From the NCBI RefSeq assembly GCF_024139115.2, contig NW_026942880.1, positions 1-64,000 of the forward strand: a stretch of DNA of 64,000 nt. Direction: 5' to 3'. Below the pieces are notes generated by a model that was not told the DNA's origin, did not search any database, and was given only the letters and a program-made list of their open reading frames with translations. The translations under genes and the position numbers were made by a program. Below are positions 54,900-64,000 of the stretch, one piece after another; position 1 is the stretch's first letter, and each line of letters opens with the position of its first letter. The DNA comes from Armigeres subalbatus (taxonomy: Eukaryota; Arthropoda; Insecta; Diptera; Culicidae).

Positions 54900-57800
54900 G
54901 GCTTTACTGGTACCCCGCCCTATGTCCTCGGAAGGTGGAAGGTCGAATTCCGCCTGCTTTCCTCTGCACGACTGGTATCAGAATGATGATGCCGTGTACA
55001 AATTGACCTCTGCGATAGGGTCTGTTCGCCAACACAGAGGGACTTGACGACGCAGTGCCTACGCCTGCCCCAATAGCGAGGATCCCTTTCCGCCCTCGGG
55101 CTCGGAATCCCCCTGGTTGATCGACGCAGCGAAAGCGACGATACCATGTTGTTCTTCGCGCGGCCACTTGTTCGATAAAAGGATCGAGTTCGACCAGGGC
55201 ATGACCACCTCTTGTTTGACACCTTAAGACCACCTCTTGTTTGGGCCTGAAACGCCATCCTTGAGTCCACGCTCCGAGACGATTTGGACGATAGCCGATA
55301 AAGGCGTTCCAGCCAACTTCATCTTCACATCTTCCGGACTATGTTGTCCGGGAGTTGTCAGACACATGGAGCAGCTGTGGTCACGCTGCTGCCAAACGTG
55401 GCACACGAATCCGTGTTCCGCCGTTTCCTCTAAACCAACAACACTCGACGAGGCCAGTGTCCGAACCGGTGTAGATACTCTGAAGCAACCATGGCCTGTC
55501 AGGACCTGGGTCAGGTGGAAAGTGATTTTCTCTGGCACCTCTTGACCCACGTACCTTTCCAGTCTCACCTATGTGTCCATCTACCCTAATGGAACTGTCC
55601 CGCCCGCTGCCATTGACCGAGGGACCATCGACCATCTGGATGCCTCCTCTCGTGCCGCGCATTTCGAAGCACTCTATGTCTTCACCGATAACGATTTCAA
55701 TAGGCATCATACTTGATGACGCAAAGTCATCGTGCGACACGGTAGCGTACGCGCTCGCAACTCTTGAGCTGGAGCCTATCGTACTTTCTTCGTTCTGTAG
55801 CGGTTACAGCGGGCCGTGCCCAAGCTGAGCCTCGTATGGATAGAGCAACGCTAGCCAGAAGCCGCTTGCTGGCATAAACCGCAAGAGCTGGACATCATCC
55901 GGGACAATGCCGCTATAGCTGTGGAGCACGCTTGCAGGCGTAATTGACGTGGCTCAAAGGTGAGCTTATCGTCGATCATTACCCCAAGAGTTTGATGGAG
56001 CGTTCAGTGGTGACCTGCAGTTGCCTGCCTTATCACCGCTTGTTGCTCCGACTTTCGTTGTTACAAACCACCTCAGTCTTTGGTGAGCCAGTTCTAACTT
56101 CCTGGAACTCATCCCAAGCAACACCTCTTGTTTCTCAGTGATAACAACAACTGGTGTGACTTACTAAAGGTCGAACTTATGCACAACCATGGTATTTGAA
56201 ACTTCTTTGTGACACAAAAGCGCAAGAGTGGAGCCTATTTGCAACATCTTGCAGCTATAATGAAAAAAAACACAAAACCAACCGGGAATCGAACCATGGA
56301 CCTTGTGTTAACCTTCTACTATAACCATCACACAACAATTCTATTTGGTGATTCTGCTACAAGCACTACAAACAACAAAGTCATTTGTAACTTCATTGTA
56401 CCTTATACGGAACATCAGGGACTGTCAAAATAAAATACTGCTCAGCTGAGCTCAAAGTGTTTACAACATATCAGAACATTTTCGTAACAGCAATGAACCG
56501 AAGTGTTATTAATTCCAACTTATCTGTTTTGCTGATATGAAACACATCAATTTAAACCACCCTAGAAGTCAGATGGGTAGAATATGCGACGCCATAACGG
56601 AAATGAAACATTATTATTTTCTGAAACTGGGAAGTGGCTTTAACGTGACTCGATGTTGCCAGTGTCTTATATAATTTAGGAACAAACACCTATTTGAAAG
56701 ATGTTACGTGTGCTGCTTGGGATCACTCCTCCACAATTGCGATCGAGTGGGCTGAGTCAACTCCACCTCTTCGATCGATTCGCCGTAGACCTCAGCGTAA
56801 TATCGTCAGCGAAGCCGACGATTACCACGCCACCGGAACTTCAACCTCAAGACAGCGTCGTACAGCGACGTTCCATAACCGGACCCAGTGTGGAACCTTG
56901 CGGAACCCTGAGGTTATGTCAACGCACTTGCGCCCCCTCCGTGTCGTATCACAGTACGAATCTGGAAGTAGCTCCGAGAATCTTGACAGGTACTCGGGAA
57001 TTCTAAGATGCAGGAGCGCATCTGCAATAGCTAACTGGCACTGAGATGCATTCCTCACGTCGAGAGTCAACCCGCGGATTTGGTAACCGACTAGATAGCG
57101 TCTACGATCGACTTACCCTTCCGGAAGCCAAACTGGTTACTCGATAGACCATCCGCTCCCCCCGTGCGTATCAATAAACTGGGAGGATGATCTTCTCGAG
57201 CACCTTCCCCCGTATCAAGCAGGCATATACCGAAAAGATTAAAGACAAGCATGATTTCATACATTTTCATCATGATTGAGGATCGATATCTCGATTCGTA
57301 GCGATTCGATTTGCTGAAATTTTACTAGGCACCTGTTTTTTACTTGAACTTTGATCTTTGAGTAATGTATATACATCTCTGTTGATTTTGACTCAAAATC
57401 TGGAAATATAAAGACACCACTTTTTGGAGCTCCATACAGAACTGTATTTATAATTATTTCCACAGAAACCTGATATATGGAATATATGCATAAATGTAAC
57501 TATCATTGAATAAAATTCAAGTCATTTTAGGCTTGTTGGCAAAAATCAGAATCGCTCAGAATCAGAGTATTGACTTTAATATGGCCATTTTGTATGGAAA
57601 CCGAGCTTGTCTTTCTTATTTCCACCAATTGGTCTATATGCCGACGGATCCCCGTTATTTTTCCCTCTGGCAATAGGACCAAGCTCTCCTTTCCCTGCGT
57701 CAGAAGACTCCCTCTCCAGGCATCTCTGCATGACGGATCTGAACATCTCAGAGCCTCAGCAATGGCTGCTTTGATGGTCAGGTTCGAATACCATCGGTCC

Positions 57801-58960
57801 TGGGCTTATACACTAAGGGACTGCAATTCCCGCAAGTTCCGCCACGTTACCTTTCCTCGTCGCCACCTTGCTCGCAGCTCAAAAAGTAGGGCCAGGGACT
57901 TGGATCATGACGTGGAAGGCCCGCGATGATTCTCTCCAGCATCTCTGGAGACCGCTCTGTAAGGGCCATCGCCCCACGTGTCCTGGCCATTTCGACCCTA
58001 TGGGCGTCATGGATTCGCGTTGGTACTTTGACACCGGCCCGCGAAGCAGGCTGTTTTGCTTGATCTAATCTCAGTCTTCAGGCGGCTTTAGCTTCAACAC
58101 CTTTAGTTCAACATGCTTCTCTTCTATGCGTGCTCGCTGCTTCTGCCTCCTGCCCGCAGGCAGGCGCAGCGCAGGTTCCTGTGCTTCCAGTCCGCAAGCC
58201 AGTGGCCTCAATTCCTAGGGTGGACTTTCCTAAGCATGGTGGCATCATGCACGCAGTGACTGTTACCAGCTGCTCGCCGCTCAGACCGAGTATTGTGCTC
58301 GCGGTGGGCCTTCGTTAAACATCTCGTCGTCGAAGTACGATGTCTTCCACATACGAGGTCTATGCCTCGCCCTTCTTCATCCGCTGACTGCTGGTCGTAT
58401 AGTCGATCTGTGGCAGACCGCCAGGTGGTCGCAGTGAGTGTAGCCATCATCTCCTCCTGTTCGAACTACTCGTTTGGCCTGGGCTCCAGAACGTAACGTC
58501 GATAATCGACTCGCCCCTTTCAGGCTGTAGGTACTTTTGGTACCGACATTGGCCAAGATCCACATCCTACATGGCCGATGATTAGCAGGATCTGCCCCGT
58601 TAGTTGTGGAACGGCTTCCCCATTCTATGGCCCAAGCGTTGAAATCCCCCTCTACACCACCGCCTACGCCCCATCAAGTAGCCGTCAAACAATCCAGCAT
58701 ACGCCACGACTGCTAGATCGACTCGATGGTCGATTGATCGACTCAAGGCGCATAGCAGCTGCAGATGTAGACTCCGTTGACTTTGGCAATGACGAAGTCC
58801 TCTGTGAACTCTTGGACTGGGTATTTCCGTTGTCCATATCGCCATTTTAGACCCATCTATGGTCCAGGATACAGATTTAAGCGGAAAGATGAATTTTACG
58901 CCAACACACATTTTTAGAAAAAACTGTTGTTCTACAAAATTGTTTGAAATAGTAAGGCCA
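54900..58960 (-). pseudogene. Decayed R1-like LINE with tRNA-like insertion
   Basis: Minus-strand order: endonuclease remnants VDLAVVAYAGL (58974-58600), VGTKSTY...VRTGGDDGYTHCDHLAV (58565-58377). Next, RT fragments LLDTGEGAREDHP...GLSSNQFGFRKGKSIVDAI (57273-57091), TLDVRNASQ...LRIPEYLSRF (57070-56822) and a GVPQGS-region remnant. Last, a C-terminal Cys/His region with FHLTQVLTGHGCFR and EETAEHGFVCHVW (55568-55224), typical after RT in R1/jockey-group LINEs. The R1 clade call is from the DVRNAF..., LTGHGCFR and ETAEH patterns. About 600 bases at 56100-56690 do not fit the element. The element is dead in every frame. Confidence 0.78.
56190..56430 (-). mobile_element. tRNA-like (SINE head) insertion within the LINE
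   Basis: On the minus strand, TGGTTATAGTAGAAGG (A-box-like) and GGTTCGATTCCCGG (B box at about 56281-56294) are 32 bases apart. Similar imperfect repeats TTGAAACTTCTTTGTGAC and TTTGTAACTTCATTGTACC lie on the two sides. A full acceptor stem was not found. I call it a SINE-type head, not a tRNA gene. Confidence 0.5.
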
Positions 58961-58974
58961 TTATTATGGTGCAA

Positions 58975-59935
58975 CCAAAAATGATTGGCCCACCATAATA
59001 AAAAAATTACAAATATTATTTCATTTCTCGGAATACTGGCAAGTTATGTTCTACAAAGTTGTAGCGCACTTATTCCAATCAATCTACTTTTTGTTTTGGA
59101 TTCTCAAAAAGTCGTCTTCAGGTGACTTTTAAAGCTCAAAAAAGAACTTTTGATGGGTAAATGTCTCAATATCTTTTCCGATCAAAAGTTATGATCGTTT
59201 TCTGTCAAACTACATTTTTTCTTATCTCCGGTTAGGAGACCAAAAAATATGATTACTCAGCATTTAGAAGAGAAATTCATATTCTTTATTATGTCAAAAA
59301 ATTAGGAACATGTTTTTTATTCAAGTTTTACTAGTTTTACTAAAATTATGTTTTTTCAATTTGATATAACTCGACAGGAAGAAGATACGAACGATATTAT
59401 AGCAAAATACGCGTTTTGAAAAGCTTCAAAAGTCTTGAAGGTGACGTCCGTGAAAAAAAATGAAATGAGCAGATCATAAATATTGTTTTAGGGACATCCT
59501 AATTCTGGTAGTAAAATTACTCTAAACAAGTGAGCTTAAGAGCTACATAAAAATGTATATAGCAAAGTTGATTGGAAAGCTGCTACACTTTGTTAAACAT
59601 TTTGTCAATATTCAGCAAAAACAAAACAAAAATTACATTTTTATAAATGCACCCTCTGTTTCAGTAACTCATATAAGGCCCAATTATCCAGAACAACTTT
59701 GTAGAACAATTTTTTTTTCTTATGAGTATGCTTTGAGCCGAAAATGCATCTTTTCTCGTAAATCTTGCAATACGATGATAATGATAAAACTTATAAAAGT
59801 GTTGAAGCTGTGGATTTTTATTTTCATTTCTCACAAATGTCATCTTCAGACTTTTGAGGCTTTTCGAAATGCGTGTTTTGCTATAATAATATCGTCTGTA
59901 TCTTCTGCCATTGTGAGTTATATATTTTTTTAAAC
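58975..59935. mobile_element. Long foldback element with ~100-bp internal inverted arms
   Basis: 59357-59455 (GAAGAAGATACGAACGATAT, then TAGCAAAATACGCGTTTTGA, then CTTCAAAAGTCTTGAAGGTG) is complementary to 59830-59925. Outer parts share TCTACAAAGTTGT (59050) with its complement near 59697. There is no transposase. The 126-codon plus frame at 59553-59933 crosses the arm and is not a credible protein. Confidence 0.65.
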
Positions 59936-59939
59936 ATAG

Positions 59940-60150
59940 ATTTTAGTAAAATTGGTAAAACTTGAGATAAAATAACATATCTGATGATGATATGATCATA
60001 ATGATGGCGATATCCGTCCTCCATCAGCAACTGTCTGGCACACAGGTGCTGGACTGCATCATGATGGTTCAGGTTTAGCTGCGTTAATGTACTGTTATTT
60101 TGCAGCGCTTAAACCAGCACTTAGACCCCCATATTGGTTATTGCGTACAG
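59940..60150. other. Short unassigned spacer
   Basis: ATGATGATATGATCATAATG repeats at 59985. Nothing else was seen. Confidence 0.35.
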
Positions 60151-60151
60151 G

Positions 60152-60416
60152 CTTATTCTTCTTATTGGCATTACATCCCACATGGGACAGAGCCGCCTCG
60201 CAGCTTAGTGTTCATTAAGCACTTCCGATTATTAACTGCGAGGTTTCTGAGGTTACCATTTTGCATTTGTATATCAGAGAAACGGTATCTTTTATGCCCA
60301 GGAAGTCGAGACAATTTCAATCCGAACATTGCCTAGACCGGCACCGGGAATCGAACCCTCCACCCTCAACATGGTCTTGCTGTAGCCTCGCGTCTTACCG
60401 CACGGCTAAGGAGGGC
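60152..60416 (-). mobile_element. tRNA-derived SINE with (AAG)n tail, second copy
   Basis: Aligns with 759-1050 over the whole length: B box GGGTTCGATTCCCGG (complement of 60344-60358), the A-box region at 60390-60410, and tail AAGAATAAG. Several small deletions. An ACAG on both sides may be what remains of a target duplication. Confidence 0.85.
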
Positions 60417-60429
60417 ACAGCACCAGGGC

Positions 60430-61050
60430 TGTTAACCTTATTAAACGATTAACGCCGTTAACGTTTAATCTTCAAGATCAACATCGACGGCTTTGCTTAT
60501 TTTGACAAATCTACATCAAAACTATCTATTATTGTCTCTTTTCGTTTAAACATTCTTAGTTTCTAAAAGATAAGGATGGTAGGACTGTATCGAAAATATA
60601 TCAACCTTTAAAGTGTTAATACTCAAGGCTCATGAAGGTACTGATTTGTTTAATCCTGCAATCGATGTATCGATGTAGTTTCAAATCCTTTTTTAATTTG
60701 TTGAAAATTTGTTGTTTTCGATGTATCGAAAATTGAAAGTGATATTAGAATTCGAGTTTTGGACACATGGTTCCGCAAGAAGGGCATCGAGATGGATAAT
60801 TTGACCAAGCGTTTCACTATCCAAACCGCAAAGGTAAACGTTTATTGTGAACAAGCTTGGGGAATACTACACGTTTACCAACCTGTTGGAAAAATGAAGA
60901 AAATCAAAATAAAGATTAGAATTTCCACCACAAAGTAATCATATTTAAAAAACAAAGCTATTTGTGACTAGAAGAAAAGGTTTGGATAAATGATGGAATA
61001 GTGCAATATTTATACAGTATTATATTTTTCACAAAACTATACAAACAGAA
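60430..61050. other. AT-rich sequence, no gene seen
   Basis: GTTAACCTTATTAAACGATTAACGCCGTTAACG near 60430 is internally repetitive. No coding sequence. Confidence 0.4.
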
Positions 61051-61059
61051 TTAACATAT

Positions 61060-62290
61060 GTTGCTAGTCCATCCCAAATTTTATCCGCCGACTAACACCA
61101 ATTGCAAGAGTTCGTGGGCAGTACCAGGCGGTTTATGGGCGAACGCTCACCACAGACCAGGTGTTCGCCATCAGGTTCAGAAATTCCGCGAATACAACGT
61201 GCCCACATCATCTATTTATCGACTTCAAAGCCGCATATGATACAATCGATCGGACCACTATGGCAGCTAATGCACGAAACGTTTCCGGATAAACTGATAC
61301 GGTTGCCAAGGCGACGATGGATCGGGTGATGTGCGTAGTTCGAGTTTCAGGGCATTCTCGAGTCCCTTCGAAACGCGAGGGTTACAAAGGTGATGGTCTT
61401 TCGTGTCTGATATTCAACATCGCTTTGGAGGGTAATACGAAGGACGGGATTGACACGAGTGGTACGATTTTCTCAGTCTCAAGTTATTTGGTTTCGCCGA
61501 CGACATTGATATCATGGCACGTAACTTTGAGAATGGAGGAAGCCTCATCAGACTGAAAAGGAAGCTAAACGGATGGACTAGTCATCAATACGTCGAAGAC
61601 GAAGTACATGATAGGAAGAGGCTCAAGAGGTCAATGTGAACCACCACGAGTTTCATCGGTGGTGACGAAATCAGGTGGTTGAAGAATTCGTGTACTTGGG
61701 CTCGACGCCGATAACGTAGCAAGAGAAATTCGGAGACGCATAGTGGCTGGAAATCGTAGGTACTTTGGACTCCGAAGACGCTCCGATCGAATAGAGTTCG
61801 CCGTCGTACCAAACTGACTATCTACAAAACTATAAGACGGTAGTTCTCCGGTAGTCCGTAGTCCGGTAGCTTAAGACCGGACACGAGACCTGGACGATGC
61901 TCGTGGAGGACCAACGCGCACTGGAGTTTTGAAAGGAAAGTGTTGCGTACCATCTATGGTGGGGTCAGATGGCGGACGGTACGTGGAGGAGGCGAATGAA
62001 CCACGGTTGCATCAGCTGTTGGGAGAACCATCCATCGTTCACACTGCGAAAATCGGAAGACTGCGGTGGGCCGGCACGTAGCCAGAATGTCGGACAGTAA
62101 TCCGGTGAAAATGGTTCTCGACAACGATCCGACGGAACAAGAAGGCGAGTGCGCAGGCAAAGTGGATCGATCAGGTGGAGGACGATTTGCGGACCCTCCG
62201 CAGACTGCGTGGTTGGCGAAGTGCAGCCATGGACCGAGGTGAATGGAAGACTTTATGTACAGCACAGGCCACTCCGGCCATATCTGATAA
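61060..62290 (+). pseudogene. JAM1-like RTE LINE, 3' half
   Basis: Plus-strand pieces: FREYNVPT then a FIDFKAAYD-type palm motif (61190-61245), GDGLSCLIFNIALEG (61390-61440), an FADDIDIMA-type active-site region at about 61494-61520 in a second frame, a VNTSKTKYM-type segment near 61590, EEFVYLGS near 61685, and a C-terminal domain at about 61930-62270 ending shortly before a GATAATAAATAAATAAATG tail (62287-62305). The short AT-rich tail is typical of RTE. The 5' half, with endonuclease and RT N-terminus, is missing, as usual for 5'-truncated LINE copies. Multiple frame shifts. Confidence 0.88.
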
Positions 62291-62305
62291 TAAATAAATA
62301 AATGC

Positions 62306-64000
62306 TAGTCAATTAATTTTGCACCTCAAGAAAATGCCGAACAGAAAATGAACAAACCGTGAAAATAAGCCACGCCTCAAACGACAAGAGTTAAGAAAAT
62401 TTTAAGGAAAACAAAATGCAACATTTTACGTGCAAACAACAAATTGAATCTTACCTAAAAGTAAGCATAAAAAGGTCAGAGGTTTAAAGATACTCCACAC
62501 AACAGTCAATATTCGGCAAATCATCGAAATATACATACAGCCCCCAAGATTTGAATTTAAATTTTGTGATAGTTTTTGACTATTTGCACAATATCGATCG
62601 TGTTGCTGCTAGTCACGATCGTCCGGGAAAACGCAATTCTGAAATTTATTTAATCAGTGTACGATCGACTGTGTTGATGCTGCTCACGCCAGCTAGTGCG
62701 GGAGATCACGAAGTGAAAAAATTAATGTCTGTTTCGAAGAGCGCCCAATTATTTAGTGCAGATCGATGGTGTTGTACGAGCTTATTAAACGAAGCTTATT
62801 AAACGAAACTTTGTTTACAGTAAATATTCACTCGCTTGCCAAAGGTGCTTCACTTGAATTAGCTTTTCAACTAATCAACGATTCCTTTTCCTGGCGCTCG
62901 CGGATATAGAGCATTCCTCAATCTCTTATAGCAATAAGTGTCTCCTCTCCAGTTCGAAGGAAAATTATAGTCTTTTGATGCAACTTTTTGTATGAGAAAG
63001 GAAAATTATTTCTTCATTCTTTTGAAAGCGGCACAAATGGGGTATTAACTTATCGCCAATGGTATATAAACGGGAATGCGGTAATTTATCACAGACTGCT
63101 TCTTCTGTTATTATTACTCTATTGGTCGCAAAGCAGTTATTCGATTTCCAAAAAATGAAAGCAGAATTGCGTACATAATGTAAAACCAATTCGATAGAAA
63201 ATTCCGCGGAAGAAAAAGAAAATTTCGTTTTGTTTCATAAAATTTTGAATTAAATGGACCTTGGTTTTGTATCGTTTCGAAGTCTTTAAAGTAAATCTAT
63301 ATTTCGTTTCGTTTCGAATCACATAGACTCCTCAGTTCGAAAAAGCGGTTCACGCATGGATCCGATCCAACCTTCGTTCGTTCCATAAATTTGTGTCGAT
63401 ACGCATCGCGAAAACGCAGAGTGTCCACAAGAATGGAAATGGTACAGTGCAATTAACGTTTTCGACTATGTAATGGAAAGTGGACAAACTCCAATAGCTT
63501 CTGATTAAATGGAACTCTCTTTCTACGTTTGACTGGAGAATCTTGGTCAAAACTACGGATTATGTATACGACTATAAAATACTTTAAAAGTCCTCATATT
63601 TGAAACCGCTTCAACCCTGAAGTAATCAGCGAAAGAGTTCATCCCCCATAGAGGGTCAATCCCACTAGGCATGTGTACACCGCAAGAGTGGATCGACCAA
63701 GCAAAGCGAGAACGACCGACCAAACAACGTAAGTCCAGGCAAGAAATGGTAAATATCGCGCCCTGTCGAGTATCTCGCACAGTATGACATACATAAGGCG
63801 CACTCCAGGCTTTCTTCCACGAAACGAACTCTTCGTTCTCGCTATACAAGCAAGTGGACGACGGCAGCGGCAATGACCAACGGCATCATCCCCACCCACA
63901 AATATTATCGCGTCCCATTCGCTGCCGAGCCAAGTGTAGCGTGCAGCGAAGGCGACAGCCGAATGGAGCGGAGGTACTTTTCCGACCGTGACGACGCGAT
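62306..64000. other. No gene recognised; GC rises at the right edge
   Basis: 62580-62800 has four GATCGAT/ACGATCG-type motifs. 63900-64000 is GC-rich compared with the rest. Overlapping 60-106-codon minus frames have no domain. A host gene promoter or 5' exon could lie just beyond the edge, but nothing here proves it. Confidence 0.3.

Noticed and set aside
59553..59933. 126-codon frame with hydrophobic stretches
   Set aside because: It crosses a foldback arm and AT-rich sequence; composition and position do not support a gene.
63553..63899. 106- and 86-codon minus frames near the right edge
   Set aside because: They overlap one another in different frames and show no domain.
1..64000. Non-retroviral RNA-virus insertions, which are common in Aedes genomes
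   Set aside because: No frame in the window resembles flavivirus or rhabdovirus proteins; the only viral-type genes are those of the errantivirus.

Overview
This is eukaryotic, AT-rich, repeat-dominated DNA. It looks like a stretch of a culicine mosquito genome, most likely Aedes. The reasons are the repeat types: tRNA-derived SINEs with an (AAG)n tail, RTE (JAM1-like) and R1-like LINEs, a gypsy-group retroelement of the errantivirus kind with an env gene, many TA-flanked foldback MITEs, and dispersed TTTGGCCGAA arrays. Species assignment is inference. I found no host protein-coding gene, no functional tRNA or rRNA gene, no CRISPR array and no bacterial-style operon. Every coding stretch that I can name belongs to a transposable element, and all of them are broken.

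Layout, left to right. 1-4.5 kb: a SINE, degenerate A/T-rich repeats, TTTGGCCGAA arrays and two inverted-repeat elements. 4.5-15.7 kb: one minus-strand errantivirus-like LTR retrotransposon (gag, protease, reverse transcriptase/RNase H, integrase, env) inserted in an (AT)n tract. Its downstream LTR is split by a 4-kb DNA transposon with ~0.55-kb inverted ends, a 6-bp target duplication and an unassigned D...D-type transposase remnant. 15.8-20.4 kb: the disrupted repeat resumes, followed by a 50-60-bp satellite, a GATCCATA cluster, foldback MITEs and a TA-flanked element. 20.6-26.7 kb: a 6.1-kb hAT-like unit with 8-bp duplications. It contains a pogo/Tigger-like element (22.9-25.2 kb), which itself carries a foldback MITE.

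26.7-36 kb: a second TA-flanked element, two SINE families, an inverted copy of the 50-60-bp satellite, a Tc1/mariner-type MITE nested in a SINE, and a 1-kb polypyrimidine heptamer tract. 36.4-44.2 kb: two near-full-length but decayed RTE-type LINEs, both minus strand, separated by 1.7 kb of unassigned sequence. 45.6-49.5 kb: a direct-repeat-flanked unit holding a 24-bp minisatellite and about nine copies of a ~155-bp satellite. 49.8-53.3 kb is the least repetitive part, with no recognisable gene. 54.2-59.9 kb: an R1-like LINE remnant (minus) with a tRNA-like insertion, then a long foldback. 60.1-62.3 kb: another SINE and the 3' half of a JAM1-like RTE on the plus strand. The last 1.7 kb holds nothing I can assign.

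The elements do not form a pathway. The window reads as a nest of insertions, several of which can be ordered in time because one interrupts another or because an uninterrupted copy is also present. Most identifiable retroelements and SINEs lie on the minus strand, so a plus-strand transcript would be antisense to them. A piRNA-source role is possible but untested.
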